Shown here in pieces: positions 33,078 to 45,096 of a stretch of 64,000 nucleotides of DNA. Position numbers and translations under genes: made by a program. The DNA is from Rehmannia glutinosa. Its lineage: Eukaryota > Streptophyta > Magnoliopsida > Lamiales > Orobanchaceae. The DNA is taken from positions 76,485,262 to 76,549,261 of the forward strand of contig CM071936.1 of the NCBI GenBank assembly GCA_016081115.2, written 5' to 3'. The notes beneath the pieces were generated by a model. The model saw nothing but the letters and a program-made list of their open reading frames with translations, ran no database searches and was not told where the DNA came from. Position 1 is the first letter of the stretch, and each line of letters starts with the position of its first letter.

Positions 33078-35959
33078 CTAGTTCTCATCGGTATGGATCT
33101 TTTGCATATCCACACTTCCATTTTCCACTACTTCTCGAACGATGTGATACTGAACTCTTATGTGCTTTGTCCTTGAATGTAAGGCTGGATTCTTTGCAAT
33201 ATGCAAAGCACTCTGACTGTAACAAAACAGAACAATATTTTCTTGTTTGTACCCGAGCTCCTCCAATAACCTTTGTATCCAGACTGCTTTCTTGCAAGCT
33301 TGTGTAGCTGCCATGTATTCTCCGCGATTAGACAGAGCTACAATAGTCTGCAGTTTTGAAACTCAGCTTACAGCTCCTCCCGCAAGTGTAAACACATAGC
33401 CCGTAGTGGATTTTCTTTTATCAAGATCACCTGCAAAATCCGAATCAACATAACCCTCGACAAGAAAATCGATCCTCCATAACATAATGCAAAGATCGAG
33501 GTTCCTTTGATGTATCTCGAGAATCCTCTTCACTGTATCCCAATGCTCTCTACCAGGATTCGCCATGTATCGACTGACTGCTCCCACTGCTTGTGCAATG
33601 TCTGGCCTTGTACATATCATAGCTAACATTAAATTCCCCACTGCTGATGCATACGGTACTCGAGACATTTCCCTCCTCTCTGTTTCATTGCTAGGACACA
33701 TACTTGAGGATAACTTGAAATTAATAGGAAGAGGGGTAGAAACTGGCTTACAATCTTGCATGTTGAAGCGTCGCAAAATTTTCTGAAGTAATTCTTCTGA
33801 GAAAGCCGATCTTCCTATTATTTTGCCTCGGTGAATCGCATCCCTAGAATCTTGTTTCTGGTCCCAAGTCCTTCATTTCAAACTCCCTAGCCAATTGTGC
33901 CTTCATTTCTTGGATCCGATCTTTATTAGGGCCTGCCACCAACATATCATCCACATACAACAGCAAAATAATAAAATCATTATCTTCAAACCTTTTGTAG
34001 TACGCACAATAGTTTGAACTAAGTCTGTTGTATTCAAGGCTCAATATGAAGGAATAAAATCTCTTGTACCAACACCTCGGCGCCTGTTTGAGACCGTACA
34101 GAGATTTGTTCAACCTGCAAACCAAGTTCTATTTGCTTCTTTCAGCAAAACCTTCTGGTTGAAGCATATAAATTTCTTCTTCAAGCTCTCCATGAAGAAA
34201 TGCAGTTTTTACATCTAACTGCTCCAGATGTAAATCAAATGTAGCACACATCGCCAGGACTACCCTTACCATTGTGAGTCGAACCACCGGGGAAAATATC
34301 TCGTTGAAATCAATACCCTCTTTCTGAGCATATCCTTTCACCACCAATCTTACATGATACCGCTCTACTTGATCATTGCTATCCCGCTTGATCTTGTAGA
34401 CCCATTTATTACCAATGGCTTTTCTACCATGTGGTAACGGTACTAGTTTCCAAATTTGATTCTTGTGGAGAGCTTCAATTTCTTCATGCATTGTTGTCAT
34501 CCACTGAGATGCATCTGAGCTTTCTGTAGCTTCATGGAAAGTTGATGGCTCTCCATCCTCCGTTAAAAGACAATATGTAACATTGCTCTCCATAACATAC
34601 TCTGATTGCCAAGGTGGCGGCTTTCTCTCACGAGTTGACCGGCGTACTTCTTGAACATCAGACTCAACTTGTTCTTGTACCTCGTGCTCTGGTACTGCTT
34701 CAGAAGATTTCGAATCTTCATTATGTAGATTATTTTCCACTATTACTGTAGTAGTCTCCTGGTTCTCTTTTACAGTGTTACTATCTCTCTTCTCTTGCAG
34801 TTTATCTTCTGCAAATATCACATCTCTGCTGATGACAATCTTGTGGGTAGTGGGATCCCACAAGCGATACCCATTGACTCCATCAGCATACCCCAAGAAG
34901 ATATATTTTCTGGACTTTGGGTCCAACTTCGTTCTTTCTTGGTCATTGTACATCACATACACAGAACTTCCAAATGTATGTAAGCGAGAATAATCAGTAG
35001 ACTTATCAGTCCACATCTCCATGGGTGTTTTCAGATCAATCGCAGTTGATGGTGACCGATTGATCACATAACAAGTGGTTTTGACTGCCTCTGCCCAGAA
35101 TGTCTTGGGTAGACTTGCAGTTCCCAACATTGTTCTTGTCCTTTCTAACAAGGTTTGTTCATTCGCTCGCCACTCCATTTTGTTGAGGCGGCGTGCCACC
35201 GTGAACTGTCTTTTGATGCCTTCTTGTTGTGAAAGACTCAAATTCATCACTTGTATATTATCCTCCGTTATCAATCCTTAAACATTTGATCTTCTTCCCG
35301 ATTCAAGTTCTATCTCGAGCTTTGTAAACTTTGAAGACCGAAAATACATCGACCTTCCTTTTGATAGGATACACCCAACATCTCCTGGAGTAATCATCAA
35401 TGAAAGATACAAAGTATCTCGCCCTCCTAAGGATGATAGTGGTGCTTGCCAAACATCGAGTGAATCAACTCTAAGATGCCCTTACTCTTAGATGTTGATC
35501 TGCCCGAACTTTAATTTGTGTTGCTTACTTGTAACACAATGCTCACAAAATGGTAAAGATACCTTTGTAAGACCAGGTAGTAGCCACATTGGAGAGAATC
35601 TTCAACCCTTGTTCCGACATGTGGCCAAGTTTGTGGTGCCACATTATCGTTGATTCTTCTACTGAACCTGCAACTGCAACAGAAGCTTCTCCTTCTTACA
35701 TCGTCTCTCCTTTAAGCATATACAAATTTGCAGTGAGTTTCTCCGCCTTCATTACTACAATCGCTCCCTTCACGATCTTCATGATCCCCTCCTCAATACG
35801 AGTTTTACATCCAACATCATCCAATTGTCCCAAGGACAAAAGATTCTTCCGTAGGCCCTTCACAAGTCGTACCTCCTGAATGGTGCGAACTGTACCATCA
35901 AACATTTTTATTTTGATAGTACCAATACCAGCAATATCCAAGGCATGATCATCCCCCAT
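33078..35959 (-). pseudogene. RT3 pol: integrase, RT, RNase H (degenerate)
   Basis: Minus-strand order is as follows. Post-protease GAG-pre-integrase-like segment at 35959-35696. HxxC-type CEHCVTSKQHK and an integrase core with decayed frame at about 35590-35270. Integrase C-terminus with LPKTFWAEAVKTTCYVINR and RT N-terminus with GNKWVYKIKRDS at 35274-34129. RT C-terminus with KSLYGLKQAPRCWY and LYVDDMLVAG at 34125-33844. Connection and RNase H with GYVDSDFAGDLDKRKSTTGY at 33776-33363. HSRTKHIRVQYH tail at 33314-33078. At least five frame changes or stops separate them. Confidence 0.9.
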
Positions 35960-36004
35960 AAATACAGATCCTCCAGAGATTGGTTCGTATTTGTGAAACC
36001 ATTC

Positions 36005-36922
36005 TCACCGGGAGGTCATGTGCCAGGTTGCTCCTGAGTCTAAAAGCCAGACATCAGGAAATAGTTTTCTGCCTTCAGCGTTGGTTGTTGCTTCGCCATA
36101 TAAAACTTCTCCATTTTCAGAGGTACTTGCAACATTCCCTTGAGCATTTGATGACTCAGGGTCGCCACTCTTCTTACTCCAACAATCTTTCTTGAAGTGC
36201 CCTCTTTTGCCACAGTTGTAGCACTTGATGTTCTTTTTACTCCTGGATTTTGATCTACCATGATTTTGACTCCCACTGGAGCCACGTTCCGTGGATCTTC
36301 CTCTCACCACCGCCAAAGCTTCCGTTTGATGCGAACCTCCTTGTCTGTCTTCTTTTTTTTCGCGCTTTGCTCTTCTTCTAGTATAGAAGATGCAATTTCA
36401 TCGAAGACTAGATAGTCCGAAAGAACGTTATTCGTCAAGTTGATGATGAGTTGATCGTATGAATCTGGTAAACTTTGGAGCAAAAGTTCCACACGTTCAA
36501 CAACTTCTATTTTGTAACCCATTGAGGTGAGTTGCGAAAATAGAGTATTCAATGTGTTGATATGGTCAGCCACCTAAGTGCTTTCCGCCATACGAAGAGT
36601 ATACAATTTTCTTTTTAAGAAAATCTTGTTGTGAAGTGACTTGGCCTCGTACAATTTTGTCAGTGTATCCCATATCTCCTTTGTCGTCTTCTTCTCCGCC
36701 ACACTGGATAACACTCCATCGGCTAGTGCTAAGTGCAGATCAGCAATTGCATTGCCCTCCATCTCGTTCCACTTGGCATCGTCGGTGATATCTCATGGAT
36801 CTGTCTCCAATTGCCGCTAAGCAATTGTCTTTCCTCAAAATTGCCTTAATCTTCATTTTCCACAATGAGAAATTACTCTCATTGAACTTCTCTACATCAA
36901 ACTTTGTCGTCATTTTGTTCAC
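36005..36922 (-). pseudogene. RT3 gag and protease start (degenerate)
   Basis: Begins at the minus-strand ATG at 36922 with the copia gag motif FNESNFSLWKMKIKAIL. A frameshift lies near 36750 and an in-frame TAG at 36576-36574. The gag core SLPDSYDQLI (about 36480) follows. The zinc knuckle CYNCGKRGHFKKDC (about 36220-36180) and protease active site WLLDSGATWHM (about 36035) are intact in sequence but lie in another frame from the first part of gag. Confidence 0.9.
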
Positions 36923-37009
36923 ACCGATTGAATTTCACTTGAACCGAATTTTACTACTCACGTGAATAGTGCGTGAATAGTATGTGATAACCTAAACCAA
37001 CGAACCCTT

Positions 37010-37465
37010 TGTTAGGAAATTACGGACCGGAACAAAGCCATGACAATAGTGATGTGAGAAAAATAAAGGAAAAATGACACGAATATTTTTACGTGAAAAA
37101 CCCTCAAATAAATTTGAGGTAAAAACCACGGGCAAGTGTAGGAGCAATTCACTATAAAAATCGGGATTACAACACCTTCTCTATATACAAGGAGATAACT
37201 ATATCACAATCTCTCTTAAAATAGGAAAAATACTAACACTCTAGAATGAGGAAATACTTAGCAAACTAAAAGTTGAGAGCTTGATAGTTTGCTTATATAG
37301 GATGATTTTTCCTTTCTCCCAAATTAGCCTATTTATAGGCATATTTCTTTCACTATTTCACCTAATTTGTTAGGTGGACAACCATTTGCTGAAAACTTTC
37401 AACTTTGGCTACCATTCCATAATGACTCACCTACCAAAGCCACCAAATTAACTTTACATTTTACA
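37010..37465 (-). repeat. RT3 5' LTR
   Basis: 456 bp, TGTTAG...TTTACA, the right copy. A minus-strand TATAAATA lies at 37330-37337, consistent with transcription leftwards. Confidence 0.95.
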
Positions 37466-37470
37466 CTACC

Positions 37471-38892
37471 CTAGTATGAGCTCACTGAAAGGACATATAT
37501 ATTTTCTCAATGTGAAAACATTAGGACTAAAATTTTTGAATAGGTCAACTTAGAAGACTAAAAAAATAATTTTGTCATAAGAAATATATTAAATTACTTA
37601 TTTGATTCAGATATAAAGTCATTTTTTAGTAAAAAATACTTGAATTTTACCAATATTTTACTGTGTGAACGAGTGAGATAATTGTCGATGAATGTTCATA
37701 ACGAAAATTATTTTATTAAGGAAAAATGGTTTATTAATAAAAGTGTTATTATAAAAATTAAAATGAAATGCTTTAATAGTATTATTTGTTGTTCCAAGTA
37801 CAACAATTGCAAGGCCATTGTTTATATATAGGATAGCACACCAACTGATCCAACCCAGGTGCAAGAAGTCAATTGTAAAAATCTAAAAATTGGATCACTC
37901 AAACTTGATCTTTTACGGTATCAGAATTCAGATATATCTGTGAGCTATCTATCTTATTCATAAGCATAGAAATATATTATGTAGAAAAGGGTTCTAATTC
38001 TCATGTTAGATCTTGATTTTCAATTCTTTGTACTTTTCCCCCTCTTTTTTATTATTTTAATGGATATATTCTGCCAAAGTGCAAAATTGAGCTTATTAAA
38101 ATCAATGCATACACGGAGTGTGATATAAGTAAACGTTACATTTATATTTTATAAATTCATAAAAGTAAAAATAATGGTAACATTCATTATTAGGAATATA
38201 GGATGTTAAATAAAATCAGAAACTATTAAATAGATTAATACCCAGACTAGTGAGATTGTATCCATGGATCTCAACTTATCATTTCAGCAAGGCCTCCCTC
38301 CTTTAATTAATCTCCATAAAGAGTATCAATTACTTTGCACTTATATGCTTTATAATTAATTTGGATTCAATTAAAACCAATTCAAACTACAAATTTCCTT
38401 ATTACCAAATGCCAAGAAATAATTTGTATATGTACTGATATATTATTAACGATATTCATTTATATTTAAAAATAATACATATTTTATCCAACAAATATCA
38501 CAAAATTTAATTTTTCATATTTTCCTTTTCGTTTTATTTTTCCTTTTTGATTTTTTTCTTTTGAAACCTTAATTAGCTGAAATCATAGATATCACTCATC
38601 CACACACTTTTCAATTCCCTATTCTTTTACACACGTACATCCAAATAAATTTTTTAATAATCCAAAAAATAAAAAAAGTAAAAGAAAGTGGACCAAATTT
38701 AAAGAAACTGAAACTCTAGAATTCCTCCACTTTTAATCCTCTTTCCCATGAAAACTGCAGTGTGGCCTTAAACCGTTTTCTCACAACATGCATAAACCCA
38801 CTACTCTTCTAATTTCATTTTAATTCTTATTCCTTTCTCTCTAATTTTAAGCTCCCCTAAATCAAAAACCTTAAATCGGAAAACTAAACGAG
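37471..38892. other. AT-rich intergenic DNA upstream of the thaumatin-like gene
   Basis: No credible reading frame or terminal repeat. The last 150 bases before 38893 are the likely promoter and 5' UTR, but no specific box is supportable. Confidence 0.5.
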
Positions 38893-39734
38893 ATGCAGAA
38901 TTTCTTGCTTCTTCTCTTTTCCCTTGGCCTTTATTTCATCACATCCATCTTCTCTGCAGGTTGGTACTGTATTTTTTCTTTCATTTTAGATAAAAAAGAA
39001 ATTAGTCCCTTTTAAGTGTAGATTTAACTAATAATTCACGTTTGTTTCTTGATTTTCAGATGGAACCCAACTCATTATAGCAAACAACTGCAATGACCGC
39101 ATTTGGCCCGCCATTCTCGGAACCGCCGGCCACCAAACCCTAAACGATGGCGGTTTCTCTCTCTCCACCGGCCAACACATGGTGGTCGACGCCCCCAACT
39201 GGTGGTCGGGCCGAGTATGGGCTCGACAGGGCTGCTGTTTCGATTTAAACGGGTAGGGGTTCATGCCAGACCGGAGACTGCAACGGCCAATTACATTGCA
39301 TGGGAATCGGCGGCCAGCCGCCTGCTACGGTGGTTGAAATGACTCTCGGGACCAGCGCCAACCCCATTCATTACTACGACGTTAGTTTGGTCGACGGTTT
39401 CAATCTCCCGGTGTCGGTGATCCCGGTGGGAAGCGGTGCTGCCTGCGGCGTGGCGGCGTGCGAGGCGGACATGAACGCGTGTTGCCCCGAGAGCTTGGCG
39501 GTTCGGAGAGACGGGAGAGTGGTTGGGTGTAAGAGTGCGTGTTTGGCGACTGGGGAGGATAGGTATTGTTGCAGGGGAGAATATGGGAGCCCCAACACTT
39601 GTAAACCTACAGCGTTTGCTAATTTGTTTAAGGCTATTTGTCCCAGGGCTTATAGTTATGCTTATGATGAGTCTAGTGGCCTCAAGACTTGTAGGGCCAA
39701 CAGGTATGCTATTACATTTTGTCCTCCCAATTGA
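38893..39734 (+). pseudogene. Thaumatin-like protein (PR-5 family), frameshifted
   Basis: Exon 1 (38893-38959) encodes a 22-residue secretory signal peptide. A 100-bp GT-AG intron follows, and exon 2 runs 39060-39734. About 246 residues are expected, normal for a large TLP. Exon 2 opens with the mature start GTQLIIANNC and has GRVWARQGCCFD. At 39254 an extra T creates an in-frame TAG (39254-39256) and shifts the frame. The rest (GSCQTGDCNG, YYDVSLVDGFNLPVSV, YCCRGEYG, CPRAYSYAYD, ITFCPPN stop) is in the other frame with no further defect. The break falls inside the family signature G-x-G-x-C-x-T-G-D-C. Eighteen cysteine codons are visible; canonical TLPs have sixteen, the extra ones being in GCC and NACC. 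Family members are extracellular defence proteins with an acidic cleft. Either a very young pseudogene or a sequencing/assembly error; the otherwise clean exon makes both possible. Confidence 0.88.
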
Positions 39735-42647
39735 TGAGACTTGAGAGGATCGTTTTGATTCTGTGTTTGATTTTGTTATTGTAGTAATCGTTCTTTAATG
39801 TTTTTCCTTCTTCTTTCTTTGAGAGACAGTTCACTATTGCTTTGACTGACTTTATTAATGTTCGCTCAGTATCGAATTATAGAATATTTTTGTTATTATT
39901 TTGGCTAACATGAATTGAATTCATATATGAGCTCTCTTTGTGCTCCATGATTCAAATTTCAATTCTGCAACTACTGTTTGGAGACATGATCTCCCGTTTC
40001 TTGTCCTGATTCAGATTAAAATTTTGAAACAATATTGTAAATAAGCTGGCACACATTTTAGAGTTAGGATATTTATTAAACTTTTACAACTCACTGATTA
40101 TTAAATATGACTCAGTCCCACTCCATTTCAGGTTTCCTATTTCAAATTTGTCCACTTCCTGATCTATTGATCCAGATGAATAAGATGTGCAAATATATAT
40201 AAACAATCGACAACTCACGTTTATCTCATTGACACGTGTCATTCATCCTGGATGAATGGAACAGGAAAAGGAGAGGATGAACGGGGAACATGAAGTCGAA
40301 ACAAAGTTGGACCTTTATATTTTCTCTCTCCCTCTCACACACACAAACAAGAAAAAAACATGATATTTACTAGATTTCTGTTTTGCATCATCATAACAGA
40401 AATACTAAAAGAGTGTATTAAAAAACATAACAGATAATGGAGGAGGAGGTGGAAATTCATCTACGTGGTGTCAACGTTTACTGGGTGTCATGGAACAGGT
40501 TGAGTGGAACTTAAAATGTCAACTTGTAAGTAGCTGTCAATCGAATGGCCCATGAAATACCAAAAGGATAATCTCAAATTCGACAACAAAATGACCTAAC
40601 AACTAGGGTATATTCTTACCGCGTTCCAGAAACTGTGGGTTGTCCTAAAACGTTTCTTGAGATGTTACATTCATAATTAACAAGTGTTCCATATTTATGA
40701 AATAGAACACTAGTTACTCCAAGCAGCTGGTGGATAATAAACCGAGTAAAGCATGTAATACACCATATTTTCAGACATGGATCCAAGCAAGAACAACGTG
40801 ATTAGGCCCTAGTGAAATTTCTACATCAAAAGTATCGACGTGAACCAACCTTTATCTACCGACCCAAATACTTGGCAATGACCAAATGCTTCCATCTTTT
40901 TCATCACAAGCCATTGAGTTTTCAATTACCACCCACCATTTCCATCATTTCGACTAGCATAACTATATCGTCTTTGATGCAAGTGTAATATCACTCATTC
41001 AAGCAACACAACTAATACAGCTACCATGGCAAGCAAAATCTGATATCCAAGGGAACAACTGTCAAACTAGTCAAAGCACCACCACCAAGAACAATATTGA
41101 TATAAAGCTCCAAACTTAAGATATTATGAACTTTCTCAACTTCATTTCAAGACCTACGCATATTTACACATACAAAACTTTCAATGTTTATGCCTATCCT
41201 GTCTCTGTTATGTTAACAAGATGGAGAATTTATTGTCATTTTAATTGCAGTATAGTGTTTCTTAATTAGTTGCTTCAATCCAATTTCCATTAATATCATT
41301 ATAGTTGAAAGAATGTTGGGCGTTTTGACTCTGAGATGTCGGTGGCAAGGGTGAGCGTTGGGCATGTGGAGGGTGAAGGAAAGCAGACGATGAAGTGAAT
41401 ATACATATTAATGGAGGTTGGTTGAAAATGAGGGGCTTGGGAAATTGACAAGGTTGTATTGAGAATGAGAATTCTAAGGAACTAGAAACTTATTTTTACT
41501 GGACCAAATTAAATGGTTTTATAATTTGTTCAGATTAAAAACTCGATTTATAAACCAAAAAAATGGAACATTGAAACAGATCCAAACTTAGTAAGAGCAC
41601 AAGGCACAGGGGCATCTACAATTCTTGGCATCTTCTCATCCATATGTAAGAACCTCAAAACATTAAGGTTAGAAATAGACAGCATATAAAAGAAAACACC
41701 AATGTATAAGATGTGTAAAAGAGAAAGAAGCTTCTAATGAGGTCAAAAGTAATCACCATTTACTTGTTATATTAAACTTCTTCGGGATTTCCGGCCCATG
41801 GAAAGAACAATGGATTTACAATATTTTTCCTCTGTACATAGCGTGAGGTACTTATATACACATACCTGAACAATTAGCTTTCCAAATGGGACCAGATAAC
41901 CAGACCTTTCAATGGTAGACAAAACCTTATGTGGTGCTATCTTTTAACCTTTTCTACAGACTTCACGTAAATTTGTATAGCAAGTACATGAGCTAGCTCA
42001 TGTCAGGTTTGACATGTTACAGAGGAATCCCAATGCAATGAATTCAAGAACTTCAACATCTCATTTTACATAGATACAATGATCTATGCATGCTGTTCTT
42101 CAACAAGCAACGTAAACAAGAAAACTAAATCAAAATAATTTAATCACGTCAAATTAGTCTGCAGTATGACCACTAACTAGGCTACAGAGTTAGTTTGCAC
42201 ACCTCCAATCAGTAAGCATATCATCTCATTGATGATCAACTAAGGCCCACAACCAACACGACCAACAATTCATAAGCCTATAAAAAGCAACACAACTAGC
42301 ATATTCATCAAAATCAAAACTTCAAAGCAATGATTCCATTTCTCCATGTGCCTCAAAGTAGTAAAATACTAAAGTCTATAAACCAATGGATAAAGGCAAT
42401 TGTATGGAAATGCACAATCGTATCGAACATCAGTGTTGCAAACTGCATAAAAATAGTTATTTCCATCTGAACCTTGTCTATTAATACAAAATTAATGAAG
42501 GACATTCTGATTTCTACCAACATGAACGGAAGCAGTAAAATGTATACACGAATCGAGCATTAACAAAGTGTAAAATATAAATTATCTAATCATTTCACCA
42601 CAACATAACTGAAAATAACTATTTGCACCATGGTAATAAAACACACC
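39735..42647. other. Intergenic DNA between thaumatin-like and VPS23 genes
   Basis: About 2.9 kb of AT-rich sequence. No transposon ends, RNA gene or convincing open frame were found. The part next to 42648 should include the VPS23 3' UTR. Confidence 0.5.
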
Positions 42648-43841
42648 TCATCCGAATGCATACTGAGGCGAAGCCCTCGAAGCCATACTAGCAACCTGAG
42701 CCTGCATCTGAATAGCCCTCACTTTTGAAGCTGTGGCGCGATGGAAAAACTGCTCGCGAGACAACAGTCTCACACTCCTCAAGTACTGATCAAACGGTAT
42801 CGCCCCTTCTTGCACAGCCTTATCCAAAGCATATATAGTGTCCTCCACCGCCAAATCCGAGGCGGTGCAATCCAACATCTGCTTCGAAAGCGCATCGCAT
42901 GGTTCGAATGCCTCGTCCACATCCACACTATTACCATCATTACTCCCCAATTTACCTTCATTCTCTCTTAACCATCCCTCTAAAACATCGGTGTTCATCA
43001 AAATCATCTGAAGCTGCTGCTCAAGTGCTTCCTTTTCGTCCTGCATTTCTTTCAGCCCTTTTCTTAACTCCTCTTCGCGGTTCCTTAGAACAGCCTGAGC
43101 GCCGAAAAACCCTTCCATTTCCCCCTCCCTCGCCTTCCTCATCTCCCTAATATCACCATTTAAACCCTCCACGAGCTTATTAATAGCATTTTTCTTAAAA
43201 ACCTCAGCCGGATCCTCCATAATTCTCCCACTCCCATACGGCGGCGGTGGAGTTGGCGTAGGGAAATAATCCCTCGGTGGTATCGCCGGCCGTGCCGCTG
43301 TGGACCCCACAGACGAATTCATACTACCATAACTCGGATTCAAATTAGGGTTCGGACTAGGGTTTGAATTCTTACGCTGCGAATAAAGAGGCGGATCACG
43401 GGCGAAAAAATGGCTCAGATTTCTCACCAGTTCAACCAAATTGGATGCGGGGAAGACCCAGGAGTGTATGTAAGGAATGGAAACGACGCCGTTGGGAGAG
43501 ACAAAGGGATGGGGGCGCTTGATAATCATGTCGCGGGTGGGGTTAACGAAAACCAGAGGCGCGTGGCGGGGGTATGACTCCATGAGCCAGATAATTACCG
43601 GGATGTTGTAGGTGACGCCTTGGAAGGACATCGGGACGGTGCCTTCAGCCTGGAGGAGGTTGACGGTGCGGCCATCGTTGTGCGTGAAGACGGCGGTTTT
43701 AGGCTGGAGAGAAGGGTATGTCTCGGTGAGGTACAACAAGTGCTGCCGGATGTGCCACTTCATGTCCTCCGCGTACGGCAGCGCCTCCGGCCCCCGCTGC
43801 GATAGAACGCTGTTCAGAAATTGTTGCGTGTATTGGGCCAT
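42648..43841 (-). CDS. VPS23A: ESCRT-I subunit VPS23 (ELC/TSG101 homologue)
   Basis: A single uninterrupted frame of 397 residues, the length usual for plant VPS23/ELC proteins, which are also intronless. Residues 1 to about 150 form a UEV domain (MKWHIRQHLL, NIPVIIWLMESYP, PLVFVNPTRDM, GVVSIPYIHSW). It lacks the catalytic cysteine of ubiquitin conjugases and binds ubiquitin and PTAP-like motifs. Residues about 155-205 are proline-rich. Residues about 225-295 form a coiled coil (AINKLVEGLNGDIREM...LEQQLQMIL). The last roughly 75 residues are the steadiness box (DLAVEDTIYALDKAVQEG...FDQYLRSVRLLSREQF) that binds other ESCRT-I subunits. It acts in the cytosol on endosomes, sorting ubiquitinated membrane cargo into multivesicular bodies. 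The first ATG gives the conserved N-terminus. No defects are seen. Confidence 0.96.
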   Translation of the reverse strand: MAQYTQQFLNSVLSQRGPEALPYAEDMKWHIRQHLLYLTETYPSLQPKTAVFTHNDGRTVNLLQAEGTVPMSFQGVTYNIPVIIWLMESYPRHAPLVFVNPTRDMIIKRPHPFVSPNGVVSIPYIHSWVFPASNLVELVRNLSHFFARDPPLYSQRKNSNPSPNPNLNPSYGSMNSSVGSTAARPAIPPRDYFPTPTPPPPYGSGRIMEDPAEVFKKNAINKLVEGLNGDIREMRKAREGEMEGFFGAQAVLRNREEELRKGLKEMQDEKEALEQQLQMILMNTDVLEGWLRENEGKLGSNDGNSVDVDEAFEPCDALSKQMLDCTASDLAVEDTIYALDKAVQEGAIPFDQYLRSVRLLSREQFFHRATASKVRAIQMQAQVASMASRASPQYAFG

Positions 43842-44131
43842 TCAATTCAATAGACGATGAGATGAATTCGGGTGTGAATTTTCTGTGTAGATCTCGAATG
43901 TTGTATTAAATATCGAAGGAGACTGTATTAAGTTTAGATTGACGCTATTGGGGTTTTTATTCAACTTTCTAATAATAATGGGTAGGAACATGAAATTTGG
44001 GTAGGGTGGCGCTATTGACACCCCCTTTTTTTTATGAGTACACCCACCTTCTAAGTACACCACCCTCCACTTTTTCAAATATGGCACAATTGATGAGTTC
44101 ACCCCCTTTTTTCCAATTTTGCCCTTTCAAA

Positions 44132-44336
44132 AAAAAACCCTAGGTGGCACATGGCACGATGGGCACATGGACACGATGGCAAGACAAGCACGATGGGTTT
44201 TCCGCCATCATGCCACATGACACGATGGCAAAAACATGGCACGATGGACATTTTCACCATCGATGGGGCACACGATGGCACATGAATTTTTGTCATGGCG
44301 TGATCGTGCCTTATATCGCGATGGCACGATGGCAAA
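44132..44336. repeat. Irregular CATGGCACGATGG repeat cluster
   Basis: At least ten copies of CACGATGG, many within a GGCACATGGCACGATGG context, at irregular spacing and in mostly one orientation. GC content is well above its surroundings. It ends about 290 bases from the VPS23 start codon. Confidence 0.8.
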
Positions 44337-44635
44337 GTATTTTTCAACCTGAAAATTTGAAAAATAACATATTTTATGCTATAAACTAAGAATATATGTT
44401 CATTATATGGGGATATGAATACTTTATTGTTCGAATCTTCAACAATTTGGGTGTTGGAAAAATCTAGGGTTTGTATAAAGAAAATTTAACTTTCTTCTTG
44501 AGAAGAAGAAGAATGTGAGTGAATGATGTGGGTGTATTTAGAGATTATGGGGGAAAATTTGAAAAATAACATATTTTTAGTAAACTAAGAATATATGTTC
44601 TTTTAATAATGGCATTTTTGGATATGAATACCCAT

Positions 44636-45096
44636 TTTATTCTTTTCTCTGGATTTTTTCAACTTATTTTATTGAAAAGGGTTGAAAAAAGGTGTTAAAA
44701 TCATAGTGAAATCAAGTTTTGTAATAAAGAAAATTTAACTTTCGCGATTCAATAAGAACGATTTGTACTAAAAAAATGTGAGTGAAATGATGTGGGTGTA
44801 TTTAGTCGTGTTTATGGGAGTGTATTTAGCAAACTTGACTTTTATAAGGATCTGCTCCGACACGACACGAAACGGTATTAGTGACACGATAAGTCAAAAA
44901 TAAAAAGAAAATTTTAACGTTAATACACGATAGCAAATTTTGAAATTTTTAAAAAAATGGGACATAAATATACAAAATATAGGTTATCGTGTCACTAGAC
45001 CACCCATTTGGGTATTCATTTTTCTCTGGATTTTTTCAACTTATTTTATTGAAAAGGGTTGAAAAAAGGGTATACAAATCATAGTGAAATCAAGTT
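44636..45096. repeat. Local direct duplication
   Basis: About 80 bp beginning TTTTCTCTGGATTTTTTCAA and ending TCATAGTGAAATCAAGTT occurs at about 44640-44718 and again at about 45018-45095. A looser repeat of AAAATTTGAAAAATAACATA occurs at about 44349 and 44554. Confidence 0.8.

Larger units (their letters stand above)
32489..37465 (-). mobile_element. Ty1/copia retrotransposon of Tnt1-like layout (RT3)
   Basis: 4977 bp with LTRs 32489-32939 and 37010-37465, 5-bp duplication CTACC (32484-32488, 37466-37470) and a PPT (AAGTGGGAGAA, minus strand, adjoining 32939). On the minus strand gag, zinc knuckle, protease, integrase, RT and RNase H follow each other in copia order in a single gag-pol region with several stops and frameshifts. 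The PBS is not the usual initiator-Met sequence. The two LTRs differ by about a dozen substitutions and two small indels, so insertion was fairly recent while pol has already decayed. Confidence 0.95.

Noticed and set aside
39374..39598. Minus-strand open frame in the thaumatin exon
   Set aside because: Antisense shadow of a GC-rich conserved exon.
40400..42600. Possible RNA gene or small peptide gene between the thaumatin-like and VPS23 genes
   Set aside because: No tRNA-like cloverleaf, no spliced open frame and no repeated structure could be supported on either strand.
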